From the NCBI GenBank assembly GCA_030066665.1, contig JASJBD010000013.1, forward strand, positions 1-43,238: 43,238 nt of DNA. Direction: 5' to 3'. This document shows, piece after piece, positions 24,100 to 33,050 of the stretch. This stretch comes from Gammaproteobacteria bacterium. Its GTDB lineage: Bacteria > Pseudomonadota > Gammaproteobacteria > Steroidobacterales > GCA-2729495. Positions within the stretch are counted from its first letter, which is position 1, and the number at the start of each line of letters is the position of its first letter. A model generated the notes under the pieces. That model saw nothing but the letters and a program-made list of their open reading frames with translations. It had not been told where the DNA came from and did no database searches. The position numbers and the translations under genes were made by a program.

Positions 24100-24894
24100 G
24101 TGAAGCAGTACCTGGAACTGATGCGCCGGACGCGAGATGAAGGCGTGCGCAAAGAGGATCGCACCGGCACCGGGACGCTGAGTATCTTCGGGCACCAGAT
24201 GCGTTTCGATCTGCGGGCCGGTTTCCCGTTGGTAACGACAAAGAAGTTACACCTGAAATCCATCATTTACGAGTTGCTCTGGTTCCTGCAAGGCGACACT
24301 AATGTTCATTACTTGAATGAGCACGGCGTATCGATCTGGGATGAGTGGGCCGACGAGCAGGGTGATCTGGGTCCCGTATACGGTGCGCAATGGCGCTCCT
24401 GGCCGAAGCCGGATGGCACCCAGGTCGATCAGATCAGCGAGGCGATCGACACGTTACGGCGTGATCCCGATTCGCGGCGGATCATCGTGTGTGCGTGGAA
24501 CGTCGCGGAACTCGATCGCATGGCCTTGTCACCCTGTCACTGCCTGTTCCAGTTTCATGTTGCCGACGGCAGGTTGTCCTGCCAGCTGTATCAGCGTAGC
24601 GCCGATATTTTCCTGGGCGTGCCGTTCAACATCGCATCCTATGCGCTGCTGACCCACATGGTTGCGCAACAAACCGAGCTGCAGGTCGGGGACTTCATCT
24701 GGACCGGCGGAGATTGCCACCTCTACGTGAATCATCTCGAACAGGCCGATCAGCAACTCGCACGCGAGCCGCTGCCGCTGCCGCGACTCGCAATCAAACG
24801 GCGACCTGCCAGCATCTTCGAGTATCGCTTCGATGACTTCGAGATCGTTGGCTACGAATCGCATCCGCACATCAAAGCCGCCGTCGCCGTGTAA
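24100..24894 (+). CDS. thyA: thymidylate synthase
   Basis: 264 residues, the same length as the E. coli enzyme. Starts at GTG 24100, supported by AGGAG eight bases upstream. Catalytic Cys146 is in [13 protein letters not shown], and [19 protein letters not shown] binds dUMP. It methylates dUMP to dTMP using methylene-tetrahydrofolate. No dihydrofolate reductase gene follows, although folA often lies near apaH/thyA. A 22-bp-arm inverted repeat follows 22 bases after the stop. Confidence 0.97.
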   Translation: MKQYLELMRRTRDEGVRKEDRTGTGTLSIFGHQMRFDLRAGFPLVTTKKLHLKSIIYELLWFLQGDTNVHYLNEHGVSIWDEWADEQGDLGPVYGAQWRSWPKPDGTQVDQISEAIDTLRRDPDSRRIIVCAWNVAELDRMALSPCHCLFQFHVADGRLSCQLYQRSADIFLGVPFNIASYALLTHMVAQQTELQVGDFIWTGGDCHLYVNHLEQADQQLAREPLPLPRLAIKRRPASIFEYRFDDFEIVGYESHPHIKAAVAV

Positions 24895-24916
24895 GCGACA
24901 CTCGAACGCCCGTACC

Positions 24917-25054
24917 GCGGGCCGTGGCCGATTTTCCGCCTCGCTTGATCTCGCTGCGCCATCCCTGGCTCCGCTCGAATCCGTCGGCCTCGCTCGTGCT
25001 GTCCTGCACCGCTCGGCCTCTAGCACGCTCGCCGGAAAATCGGCCACGTCCCGC
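24917..25054. repeat. palindromic element between thyA and apaH
   Basis: Arms 24917-24938 and 25033-25054 are inverted copies of 22 bp with 21 matches; the 15-base core GTGGCCGATTTTCCG is perfect. The 94-base centre carries a smaller inverted pair CGTGCT/AGCACG (24995-25000, 25022-25027) and alternates CTCG-rich words unlike the coding flanks. It fills nearly the whole 164-base gap between two convergent genes and has no coding potential. It may be a cruciform/terminator structure or one copy of a REP-like or MITE-like interspersed repeat; copy number cannot be judged from one window. Confidence 0.7.
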
Positions 25055-25058
25055 TTGG

Positions 25059-25883
25059 TCAGACCGAACGATAGCCGCGGGATTTGACGGCGACGATCTT
25101 TACCGGGCCGTCGATGCGGGCGGCGGTGAGCTTGCGGCCCCAGATACAACCGGTATCGAGGCCGAGCAGATTGTCCTGCTGCAACAGTCCCAGGGCCGAC
25201 CAGTGCCCGAACACGACGCGCACTGACGACGTGGCGCGGTCCGGCATCTCGAACCACGGCCGCAACTTCTTGGGGGCATCTGCCGGCGGGCCTTTGGCGT
25301 CGAAATCCAGTCGCCCATCCTTGTGACACATCCGGATCCGCGTGAGCGCATTGGTAATGAATCGCAGCCGATCCTTACCGCTCAGCTCGGGCGACCAGTA
25401 ATCGGGCTTCTTGCCGTACATCGCTTTCAGGAAGGCGGGTGCGGTCTCGCCCTTGAGTACTTTCGACACCTCGCGCGCGAGTTTCACGGTCTGCAATGGA
25501 TTCCACTGTGGCGCGACACCGGCATGGACCATTAGCGTATTCAGCTCGGGCCGATAGTGCGCCAGCGGTCGGCGTCGCAGCCAATCGATCAGCTCGTCGC
25601 GATCGGGCGCGGCCAGTACGGCATCGAGATCGTGGTCCCGAACCTTGATTTTCTCGGCGAGCGCCAGGGCCAGCAGGTGCAAGTCATGGTTGCCGAGCGT
25701 AACGACGGCCTGCCGACCGAGATCGCGAACCAGCCGCAGCACCTCCAGTGAGTGCGGGCCTCGATTCACCAGATCGCCGACGAACCATAACTCGTCGCGC
25801 TCGGAATCCGGCTGAATTTTGTCGAGCAGCGCTTCGAGTTCGTTGTAGCAACCCTGCACGTCGCCAATCGCATAGATCGCCAT
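25059..25883 (-). CDS. apaH: symmetrical bis(5'-nucleosyl)-tetraphosphatase
   Basis: 274 residues. Metallophosphatase motifs are intact: GDVQGC near residue 7, GDLVNRGP near 36 and GNHD near 64, with late VFGHWSALG and GLDTGCIWGRKLTA. ApaH splits Ap4A into two ADP and removes Np4N RNA caps. It is the last gene of the lptD-surA-pdxA-rsmA-apaG-apaH operon, 14 bases after apaG. Confidence 0.97.
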   Translation of the reverse strand: MAIYAIGDVQGCYNELEALLDKIQPDSERDELWFVGDLVNRGPHSLEVLRLVRDLGRQAVVTLGNHDLHLLALALAEKIKVRDHDLDAVLAAPDRDELIDWLRRRPLAHYRPELNTLMVHAGVAPQWNPLQTVKLAREVSKVLKGETAPAFLKAMYGKKPDYWSPELSGKDRLRFITNALTRIRMCHKDGRLDFDAKGPPADAPKKLRPWFEMPDRATSSVRVVFGHWSALGLLQQDNLLGLDTGCIWGRKLTAARIDGPVKIVAVKSRGYRSV

Positions 25884-25897
25884 CGCGGCGTCCGTCT

Positions 25898-26290
25898 CTA
25901 GTTCAGGATGCCGGGCACGGCGAGTCGAAACAGGGGAATATGCGCCTTGAAGTCAGTACCATCGTCGCTGACCATGCCGTAGAAACCTTCCATGGTCCCG
26001 ACCGGTGTTTCCAGTACGGCGCCACTCGAATAACGATGCTTTTTTCCGGGGTGAATCCTGGGCTGCTCACCAACTACGCCCTCGCCCTGCACTTCCTGCA
26101 CTTTACCGTTGCCGTCGGTGATCAACCAGCGCCTGGTCAGCAGCTGCGCCGGCAAGGCACCCGCGTTGCGAATTGTGATCGTGTAGGCGAATACGTAGCG
26201 ATTGTCAGGCGGATCGGACTGGTCCGGCAGGAATGCCGTCTGCACATCGATTTCGATGCTGTCGCTCAATTCGTGTTCGTCGGCGTCCAT
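25898..26290 (-). CDS. apaG: ApaG domain protein
   Basis: 130 residues forming the ApaG beta-sandwich: FAYTITIRNAG, LLTRRWLITDGNG, VQGEGVVGEQPRI and GTMEGFYGMV are the family blocks. ApaG is a small conserved protein of uncertain biochemical role, linked to Co2+ and Mg2+ phenotypes in enteric bacteria. Position between rsmA (12 bases upstream) and apaH is the standard gammaproteobacterial order. Confidence 0.95.
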   Translation of the reverse strand: MDADEHELSDSIEIDVQTAFLPDQSDPPDNRYVFAYTITIRNAGALPAQLLTRRWLITDGNGKVQEVQGEGVVGEQPRIHPGKKHRYSSGAVLETPVGTMEGFYGMVSDDGTDFKAHIPLFRLAVPGILN

Positions 26291-26302
26291 GTGCCCGCTA
26301 TT

Positions 26303-27094
26303 CTAACCCGCGCTTTGCTGCCGGGCTGCGCATTCGTTGGCGAGTTGCACATAATCCTCGACAGTGAGCGTCTCCGCGCGGCGACTCGGGTCGATCCCGA
26401 GGTCGACCAGTTGTACAGGGCCAATCATGGTTCGAAGGCTGTTTGCCAGTTGCTTGCGCCGCTGCGAGAAAGCTGCGTTGACAATTTGCTCGAATAATTG
26501 GGGGGAGTCGATCCGGGCGAAGCGTGCTGCATCCGGTACGAGCCGCACGAACGCCGAGTCCACTTGCGGCGGCGGCCGGAACGAGCCGGGGCGAATCACG
26601 AACAATGCCTCGATTCGGCATCGCGCGGCCAGGGCTACAGTCAACCGCCCGTACGCCTTGGTGCCGGCGCTGGCTGTCATGCGCTCCACGACTTCCTTCT
26701 GCAGCATGACATGGATGTCACGAAACAAAGTGCTGTGATCCAGGAAATGGAAAAGCAGCGGCGTGGAAATGTTGTAGGGCAAGTTGCCCACGAGCCGGAG
26801 ATCGCGCGTGCCGAGCTGTGTGAAGTCGAACTTCAAGGCGTCGCCTTGATGAACTGTGAGTGCGGCCGCGGGAAATTGTGCCGGCAGCCTCGCTGCCAAT
26901 GCCCGGTCGAGCTCAATCGCGTCGACGTTGACGCCACGGTCGAGCAGTGGACCGGTTAGCGCGCCGCGGCCGGGTCCGATTTCAACGAAATGCTCGCCGG
27001 CGCGCGGGTCTATCGCCCGCACGATCTTGTCCAGGATATTCTGGTCATGCAGGAAGTGTTGCCCCAGGCGTTTGCGTGGCGGCGGCGTGTTCAC
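26303..27094 (-). CDS. rsmA: 16S rRNA dimethyladenosine transferase
   Basis: 263 residues from GTG 27094; the start shares one base with the pdxA stop (TAGTG) and has GCAGG just upstream. Motifs: KRLGQHFLHD (8-17), SAM-binding VEIGPGRGALT (37-47) and catalytic NLPYNIS (104-110). It dimethylates A1518 and A1519 of 16S rRNA late in small-subunit assembly. Also known as ksgA; loss gives kasugamycin resistance. Confidence 0.97.
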   Translation of the reverse strand: MNTPPPRKRLGQHFLHDQNILDKIVRAIDPRAGEHFVEIGPGRGALTGPLLDRGVNVDAIELDRALAARLPAQFPAAALTVHQGDALKFDFTQLGTRDLRLVGNLPYNISTPLLFHFLDHSTLFRDIHVMLQKEVVERMTASAGTKAYGRLTVALAARCRIEALFVIRPGSFRPPPQVDSAFVRLVPDAARFARIDSPQLFEQIVNAAFSQRRKQLANSLRTMIGPVQLVDLGIDPSRRAETLTVEDYVQLANECAARQQSAG

Positions 27095-28083
27095 TACCTG
27101 CGGCGCTCGGCGATTTGCGAGGCGAGTTCCAGGGCCGCGATCAAACTGCCGGGCTCAGCCTCGCCGGTGCCGGCCAGGTCCAGGGCGGTACCGTGATCCA
27201 CCGAGGTGCGAATGATCGGCAGGCCGAGCGTGACGTTCACCGCGCGCCCGAACCCGGCGTGCTTTAAAACCGCCAGACCCTGGTCGTGGTACATGGCGAG
27301 CACGGCATCGGCTCGCTGCAGGAATGGCGGCGTAAACGCCGTGTCGGCCGGCAGCGGGCCCTCGATCTGCATCCCCTGTTCGCGCAACTGATCGAGCACG
27401 GGGCCAATGATCTCGATTTCCTCGCGACCCAGGTGCCCCGCTTCGCCGGCGTGAGGATTCAGTCCCAGCACAAGGACATACGGCTGCGGAATGCCGAAAC
27501 GCGCTGCGAGGCCGGGAACCAGCTGTTTCAGCACCGCGGTTAGCCGGTCTGCGGTGATTGAACCCGGCACATCGCGCAGCGCCAGGTGAGTTGTGACCAG
27601 CGCGACGCGCAGTTCTCCGGCCACGAGCAGCATGACTGGCTGAGCGACACTGCAGCGTTGCGCCAGGTATTCGGTGTGGCCGGAAAACGGAACGCCGGCG
27701 TCATTGATCGCGCCCTTGTGAACGGGTCCCGTTACCATGGCGGCGAATTCGCCGGACAGACACCCGTCACAGGCGCGGTCCAGCGCGGCCAGCACCGCGG
27801 TCGCATTGCTTGGATCCAGCTCACCGGCGCGTGCCGGCACATTGAGTTTCTGGTGGCAAATAACCGCGTGACCGCCGAGCGACGGCTGGGGATCGGCTGC
27901 GGGCTCGTAGTCACGCAGGGTCAGTGGCAGGCCGATCTTCTGGGCCCGGTTGCGCAGGTTGGCCGGGTCACCGGCGATCACAAGTTCGAAAGGCCACTCG
28001 CGCTGGCAGGCCATGATGGCGAGATCGGGCCCGATCCCCGCCGGCTCCCCGGGGGTCAGCACGAGGCGTGGCAGGCTGCTCAA
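27094..28083 (-). CDS. pdxA: 4-hydroxythreonine-4-phosphate dehydrogenase
   Basis: 329 residues from TTG 28083. An in-frame surA stop lies six codons upstream and the conserved LTPGEPAGIGPD begins at residue 9, so no ATG or GTG is possible. Metal-binding histidines are seen in SGHTEY (His136), NPHAGE (His211) and YHDQGL (His266). PdxA oxidises 4-phosphohydroxy-threonine with NAD in the DXP-dependent pyridoxal phosphate pathway. The weak TTG start without a clear ribosome site suggests low, surA-coupled translation. Confidence 0.95.
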   Translation of the reverse strand: MSSLPRLVLTPGEPAGIGPDLAIMACQREWPFELVIAGDPANLRNRAQKIGLPLTLRDYEPAADPQPSLGGHAVICHQKLNVPARAGELDPSNATAVLAALDRACDGCLSGEFAAMVTGPVHKGAINDAGVPFSGHTEYLAQRCSVAQPVMLLVAGELRVALVTTHLALRDVPGSITADRLTAVLKQLVPGLAARFGIPQPYVLVLGLNPHAGEAGHLGREEIEIIGPVLDQLREQGMQIEGPLPADTAFTPPFLQRADAVLAMYHDQGLAVLKHAGFGRAVNVTLGLPIIRTSVDHGTALDLAGTGEAEPGSLIAALELASQIAERRR

Positions 28084-28098
28084 CGGCGGGCGCCGGAC

Positions 28099-29415
28099 TC
28101 AGAGCCGGTATTCAACGAAAGCCTGATCGCGCAGCCGGCGCGCCCAGAGCTCCGATTCCTCGCCAAGCTTGCTGTTGCGGATCGCCATGATTGCCTGCTG
28201 CCTGGCGACTTCCTCGGTGGTGTCTTCGATGCGGCGGTCGAGAACCTCGATGAGATGCCAGCCGAACGGTGTTTGCACCGGATCACTGAGCACCCCGATC
28301 GGCAACGTATTACAGACCTCGCGAAACTCTGGCACGAAGACGTTCGGATTGGTCCAACCCATATCGCCGCCCTCGACCGCCGACCCGGGATCTTCCGACA
28401 TTGCCGTCGCCACTGCGGCGAAATCGTCGCCGCCGATGATCTGAGAGCGCACCTCCAGGAGCTTCTGACGCACCGCTTCGTCGTCGAGAACTTCGTTGGT
28501 TGTCAGCAGGATGTGTCGAACACGCACCTGGTTCTCCATGATCGGTTCGCCGCCGCGGCGATCATTCAAGCGAACGAGGTGGAAACCGCTGCTGCTGCGA
28601 ATCGGCTCGGACACCTGGCCGGGCTGCAGGCCGGGTACGACGTCGGCGAAAATGGTCGGCAATTCATCACCACGACGCCAGCCCAGTTCGCCGCCCTCGA
28701 GTGCGCGCTGGCCATCGGAATTGGCGATTGCAAGCTGACTGAAGATCTCGCCGGAAGTCGCCCGGCGATATAGCTCGTCGATACGCCGCTCGGCCCTGGC
28801 AACGTCGTCAGGGGACGCGATAGCGGACGTGGCGATCAGGATTTGCGAGATGTTGAATTCCTGGCTGGCAAATTCGCGGCCCTGCTGGCGCTCCAGGTAT
28901 TCGTCCAGCTCGCGAGGCGACACGCTGATGCGCGCGATAACGTCGCGTTGTCGGAGTTGCTCCACCGCGAGCTGGTTGCGCAATTCGGTGCGATAGGTGC
29001 CGTAATCGATACCTTCCTGCGCCAGCACCGTTGGCAGCTCGGTCAACGAGACGCCATTGCGTTCCGCGATATTGGCCAGAGCCTGGTTCAACGTTTCGTC
29101 CGATATCTGGATGCCGACGCGTTCCGCTCGCTGCAATTGAATCCGCTGAATGACCAGTCGCTCCAGCACCTGCGGCACCAGTTGTGCTGGTGGAGGCACC
29201 TGCTGGCCCTCGGCGCGCAGTCGTTCGACGATGCGCGAGGTCTCGGTTTCCAGCTCGCTCTTGAGGACAACACCGTCATTCACCAGCGCGGCGATGCCGT
29301 CCAGCAATTGCCCGCTCTCGCTGAGCTCGCGCGTCTGCGCTGAAGCCGAACCGGGACCGACCAGCAGGGCGTAAGTGGCCAGCCCGATTAACCAGGTGCT
29401 ATATCTGTGATGCAT
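28099..29415 (-). CDS. surA: periplasmic peptidyl-prolyl isomerase and chaperone SurA
   Basis: 438 residues. Sec signal peptide (1-26, cleavage ASA), N-terminal chaperone domain starting LLDGIAALVNDGVVLKSEL, two parvulin domains (about 182-285 and 292-392; each has the GG-D/E-LGW and GFHL/GWHL pattern), and a C-terminal helix. SurA escorts outer-membrane proteins, LptD among them, to the Bam complex. It lies 23 bases downstream of lptD, the usual order, so chaperone and client are co-expressed. Confidence 0.96.
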   Translation of the reverse strand: MHHRYSTWLIGLATYALLVGPGSASAQTRELSESGQLLDGIAALVNDGVVLKSELETETSRIVERLRAEGQQVPPPAQLVPQVLERLVIQRIQLQRAERVGIQISDETLNQALANIAERNGVSLTELPTVLAQEGIDYGTYRTELRNQLAVEQLRQRDVIARISVSPRELDEYLERQQGREFASQEFNISQILIATSAIASPDDVARAERRIDELYRRATSGEIFSQLAIANSDGQRALEGGELGWRRGDELPTIFADVVPGLQPGQVSEPIRSSSGFHLVRLNDRRGGEPIMENQVRVRHILLTTNEVLDDEAVRQKLLEVRSQIIGGDDFAAVATAMSEDPGSAVEGGDMGWTNPNVFVPEFREVCNTLPIGVLSDPVQTPFGWHLIEVLDRRIEDTTEEVARQQAIMAIRNSKLGEESELWARRLRDQAFVEYRL

Positions 29416-29438
29416 TGCGGAATTGTTGATAACCCAGA

Positions 29439-31628
29439 TCAGTAGCTTAAATTACCATAGCCCAGCAGCTTTTCCGCGGCCGTGCCGGGATCACTGAGCC
29501 CTTTCAGGATAAATTGCACGCCAAACGAGTCGTCCTTTTCACCACCCCGGCCCGACACATAGCGTCGCCAGTTGGCGCGAATCGCCCAGCAGCAGGTTTC
29601 ATACTCCAGCGCCGCGAACTGCTCCAGCGATTGTTCGCTGGCCAGCGAGTAGATGAACCGACCGACAAAATTCCAGTGTTTGGCAATTGGCCAGCCCGCT
29701 GCGGCGACGACATCTTCCAGCGAATCGCGCCGGAACTGGTACCCCAGGTCAATGATGCTCTTGCTATCCCGTTGATATCTCACGTTGGCGGTCGCACGGC
29801 GCGTCTCTGAATCATCGGAGTTCCACTGGAAGGTGCTGCCCAGTTGCCAGCGTCCGGCGATCCGGGCGCCGAATTCTGCAATGTAGTCCGATGAATTGCT
29901 GTCGTTCGGCAGCTCGCCCGGCAACGTCACGTCCTGCGTGCTGAGATATTGCAGCTGCCCCATCGTCAGGCGCAGGGACTCGATACCGGTGCCGGAATCG
30001 ATCAGGCGCGTGGTGAAGCCCAGTGCCACCTGGTTGGTGTCTGCCAGCCGGTCGTAACCGATGAAGCGGTTTTTCCGGAACAGCTGCACCATGTTGAGTT
30101 CCGGATCGATGGTATCGAATATCGGAATTTCATCCTGGTTGCGAAACGGGATGTAGGTGTACAGAACCCGGGGCTCGAGCGTTGTGATCCAGCGGCCCGA
30201 TGCCGAAAACCGCTCGAAACTGGTCTTGAGATCGAGGCTGACAATCGGCGCCGTTCGCGTCGGGTTACTGGACGTGCCGGGGTCGTTGCCCGACAGGTCG
30301 TAGCGCGTGTGCTCCAGGCTGACGGTCGGGGTCAGCTCGAAGATCCGCCAGTCGATTGGACGTGAGATGGTGGGCATGACGTGCCCGCGCAGACCGGTGA
30401 CGCCGGTATTGCGATCGAAGTACGTCAGATCGCCGACGAGGTCGTAGTCGAAACCCAGCCAGCTGTCGGGAGCGAAGCCTCGAATCGCAACCTGCGGGAT
30501 GCGCGTGTAGGGCTTCTGGTCCGGCAGCAGGGTTTCGTCGAGTGTCTGGTAATTCTCGATCCTGACGGTGGCCGCCCAGGGGCCGTTGAAGAACTCTACA
30601 TCCACGAGGCGTGGCAGGTGCGTCAGGCTGGTCTCGTCGATACCCCGGCCGAAATCCTCGAAGTAGGTCTCATCGGACACATTGGCTGCGTCGACGCTGG
30701 CGCGCCAGCCGAAGGGCAGCGCCGACTGGTGTTCGATGGCGATGAGTGACCGGTCCGTGCCAGTCTCATCATCATCGTAAAGGAAGGCGCCCGCAACATT
30801 GCCGGCGTGACGGCTGGTCAGGTAGCGAAACTCGCCGCCGAGCTGGACGCCACGATCCGTCATCAGGCGCGGTATCAAGGTGGCGTCGTAATTGGGCGCA
30901 ATGTTCCAGTACCAGGGCACGGCGATATCGATGCCCCGGCGACTGCTGGTCCCGATGTCGGGCGCCAGCAAACCCGTCTTGCGTTCATTGCTGATCGGGT
31001 AGGTGAAATACGGCAGGTACATCACGGGCACGCCGCGAATCTCGAATTTGGCATCGCGGGCGGTGCCATAGCCGGTGGTCTGGTCGACCTCGATTTTGCG
31101 CGCGCGCACCAGCCAGTCGTTGTTTCCGTCGGGACAGGCGGTATACGTGACGTTGCGCATCGTCAGTTGACCGCTGCCGACAACATCGATTTCATCGGCC
31201 GATCCGCGCGCCGGCACGGTCCAGACCTGGAATTCCGCGCCCTCGATGTTGGCCTTTTGATTGCGCTTGCTGAAGCTTGCGCCCTCGCCCACGACTTTCG
31301 TCAATGGATCGCGATACTCGACCGCACCGTCGACGGCAATTGTCTCGTCCGCAAAGTCGTAGCTGGCACCCGCGGCCGACAGGAACCGATCGCCACTTCG
31401 CAGGATGATGTCATCGGAAAAAACTGCCTGGCCGCCGAGTTGGACTTCGGCCCGGCCGCTGACGACTTCAAGCTCGCCCTCGGGAGGGCCGGGACCTTCT
31501 ACGGGTAGAGGTGGGGGCTGGATAGGACACCCGCCCCAGGCGACGTTAGCCACATCTTGAGCAACTGCCGAGCCAGATGCACAGGCGCAGAACAGCGTCA
31601 ACAAAACAATCAGCGGCAGCGGGCGCAA
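29439..31628 (-). CDS. lptD: LPS assembly outer-membrane protein LptD
   Basis: 729 residues from TTG 31628. The open frame continues upstream across murU, but that part is antisense and no ATG exists near the signal peptide (RPLPLIVLLTLFCACASGSA). A promoter with TATAAT at 31659-31664 places the transcript start about 24 bases before this TTG. The four disulfide cysteines are conserved: Cys34, Cys165 and adjacent Cys679-Cys680 in YETCCWA. An LptA-like N-terminal domain (about 45-190) precedes the 26-strand barrel. With LptE it inserts LPS into the outer leaflet; essential in most species. Confidence 0.93.
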   Translation of the reverse strand: MRPLPLIVLLTLFCACASGSAVAQDVANVAWGGCPIQPPPLPVEGPGPPEGELEVVSGRAEVQLGGQAVFSDDIILRSGDRFLSAAGASYDFADETIAVDGAVEYRDPLTKVVGEGASFSKRNQKANIEGAEFQVWTVPARGSADEIDVVGSGQLTMRNVTYTACPDGNNDWLVRARKIEVDQTTGYGTARDAKFEIRGVPVMYLPYFTYPISNERKTGLLAPDIGTSSRRGIDIAVPWYWNIAPNYDATLIPRLMTDRGVQLGGEFRYLTSRHAGNVAGAFLYDDDETGTDRSLIAIEHQSALPFGWRASVDAANVSDETYFEDFGRGIDETSLTHLPRLVDVEFFNGPWAATVRIENYQTLDETLLPDQKPYTRIPQVAIRGFAPDSWLGFDYDLVGDLTYFDRNTGVTGLRGHVMPTISRPIDWRIFELTPTVSLEHTRYDLSGNDPGTSSNPTRTAPIVSLDLKTSFERFSASGRWITTLEPRVLYTYIPFRNQDEIPIFDTIDPELNMVQLFRKNRFIGYDRLADTNQVALGFTTRLIDSGTGIESLRLTMGQLQYLSTQDVTLPGELPNDSNSSDYIAEFGARIAGRWQLGSTFQWNSDDSETRRATANVRYQRDSKSIIDLGYQFRRDSLEDVVAAAGWPIAKHWNFVGRFIYSLASEQSLEQFAALEYETCCWAIRANWRRYVSGRGGEKDDSFGVQFILKGLSDPGTAAEKLLGYGNLSY

Positions 31629-31658
31629 AGAGAAAATCCGGATCGGAACGGCGTCGCC

Positions 31659-31688
31659 ATTATATCTGGAACATAGATGTATGCTTAA
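31659..31688 (-). promoter_or_regulatory. lptD promoter
   Basis: Leftward, TTAAGC (31688-31683) and a perfect TATAAT (31664-31659) are separated by 18 bases in the 63-base lptD/murU gap. The predicted start near 31652 leaves a leader of about 24 bases to the TTG at 31628. The ATG overlapping this -10 is out of frame and cannot be the lptD start. Confidence 0.6.
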
Positions 31689-31691
31689 AGC

Positions 31692-32381
31692 ATGGTGATT
31701 CGCACGGCCATGATACTTGCGGCGGGTCGAGGCGAGCGAATGCGCCCGCTGACCGATACGACACCGAAACCGCTGTTGCGCGCCGGTGGTCGCGCGTTGA
31801 TCGATTACCCGCTGCTGGCACTCGCGCAGTCGGGCGTTGAGAAAGTCGTCGTGAACCTGGCGTGGCTGGGCGAGCATATACAGGCCCATGTCGGCAGTGG
31901 CTCCGCGTTCGGTTTGCAGGTGCACTACAGCCCCGAGCCACCCGGCGCGCTGGAGACCGGCGGCGGTATTCAACAGGCCCTGCCGTTGCTGGGTGAGGCG
32001 CCGTTCTGGCTGGTCAATGGCGACGTCTATTGCGAGTTTGAGTTTCCAGAACGCGAACTGGCCCCGGGCGTGCTCGCGCACCTGCTGCTGGTGCGCAATC
32101 CGTCGCATCACCGTGATGGCGATTTCGACCTGGATCGTGGCCACGTCTTGCTCGACGGGGGCGAGCGGCTGACCTACGCCGGCGTCGCACTGATCAGCCC
32201 GCGGCTGTTCGACAACCTCGAGGCCGGGCGCTTTCCGCTGGCGCCATTGCTGACGAGAGCCATCGAGCATGGCCGGGTGACCGGTGAGAAATTTGCCGGT
32301 ACGTGGACTGACGTTGGCACGCCTGAAAGGCTGGAGTTGCTGGATCGTATGCTGCGGGCTAAAGGTCAGACATCGCGATAG
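31692..32381 (+). CDS. murU: N-acetylmuramate alpha-1-phosphate uridylyltransferase-like nucleotidyltransferase
   Basis: 229 residues. The sugar nucleotidyltransferase signature AAGRGERMRPLTDTTPKPLL is at 10-29; LVNGDVYCE carries the metal-site Asp. In Pseudomonas MurU recycles cell-wall N-acetylmuramate to UDP-MurNAc after the kinase AmgK, and the genes run lptD, amgK, murU. Here murU is directly divergent from lptD and amgK is absent from the gap, so the MurU call rests on position and size; a mannose- or glucose-1-phosphate nucleotidyltransferase is the alternative. The 3' end overlaps the convergent GNAT gene by 16 bases. Confidence 0.8.
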   Translation: MVIRTAMILAAGRGERMRPLTDTTPKPLLRAGGRALIDYPLLALAQSGVEKVVVNLAWLGEHIQAHVGSGSAFGLQVHYSPEPPGALETGGGIQQALPLLGEAPFWLVNGDVYCEFEFPERELAPGVLAHLLLVRNPSHHRDGDFDLDRGHVLLDGGERLTYAGVALISPRLFDNLEAGRFPLAPLLTRAIEHGRVTGEKFAGTWTDVGTPERLELLDRMLRAKGQTSR

Positions 32382-32905
32382 GTTGCGACGCCGGACACTG
32401 CACGCATTCGGTCCGGATCGAGCATCTTCACCATGAAATTGTCGGCCGGTACGCCATCCCATTGACAGCGCAAACCGTGCGCTGATCCCGGTTCAAAGCC
32501 GAGGCGCGGGTAGTATTCCGCGTGTCCAATCACAACGACAAAGGGGCACGCTGCTTCGCGGAGGATATCGAATCCGCTGAGCGTCAGGCGCCCGCCAATG
32601 CCCCGACTTTGCCACGCCGGTCGAACGGCCAGCTCTCCCAAACCCATGCCCTCGATCAAACCGGTGTCGCACTCGATCGAAACCGGACAGAAGAACGCGT
32701 GACCCACTAACCCGGCATCCGCCTCGGCGACCAGTGAGACAACGTCGCGCGCGTTAAGGCGCAGTTGGTGAAACGTCATTGCGGCTGGTCCTGCGTCTTT
32801 GCCGAAAGCAGCCGCGTTGATTTCGAGCACCGCAGCGGCGTCGGCGGCGTCGCGCAAACGCCGAATCGTTACCGCGGCGGCGTGGTGGGTCTGTGGAGGC
32901 GGCAT
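32366..32905 (-). CDS. YhbS-like GNAT N-acetyltransferase
   Basis: 179 residues from ATG 32905 (GGGA upstream); ATG 32962 would add 19 residues and cannot be excluded. The GNAT core reads MGLGELAVRPAWQSRGIGGR (acetyl-CoA loop RGIGG at 101-105), then VVVIGHAEYYPRLGFEPG, the block typical of YhbS proteins. It would acetylate an unknown amine in the cytoplasm. It converges on murU. Confidence 0.8.
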   Translation of the reverse strand: MPPPQTHHAAAVTIRRLRDAADAAAVLEINAAAFGKDAGPAAMTFHQLRLNARDVVSLVAEADAGLVGHAFFCPVSIECDTGLIEGMGLGELAVRPAWQSRGIGGRLTLSGFDILREAACPFVVVIGHAEYYPRLGFEPGSAHGLRCQWDGVPADNFMVKMLDPDRMRAVSGVATYRDV

Positions 32906-33050
32906 GCCGAATTCCCGGGACTCGAACCGTGCCCGCATTCTAGCCGCGCGATCTGAATCCATTGCGACCCGCTGGCCGAATTTGTTGTTAGCGGTTCGAA
33001 AGAGCGCTTTGCCGCGAACCACTTGGGAACACGATCGAAGGAGTAACATC

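Noticed and set aside
27586..28773. 395-codon rightward open frame over pdxA and surA
   Set aside because: It is antisense to two clear housekeeping genes and shows no recognisable domain; high GC makes such long shadows common.
31629..32462. Leftward extension of the LptD frame by 278 codons
   Set aside because: It is antisense to murU, has no signal peptide, and lies upstream of the predicted lptD promoter; it is a shadow frame.
32900..32935. tRNA-like T-arm word GGTTCGAGTCC (leftward)
   Set aside because: The stem does not pair over five bases and no anticodon or acceptor arm is found around it.
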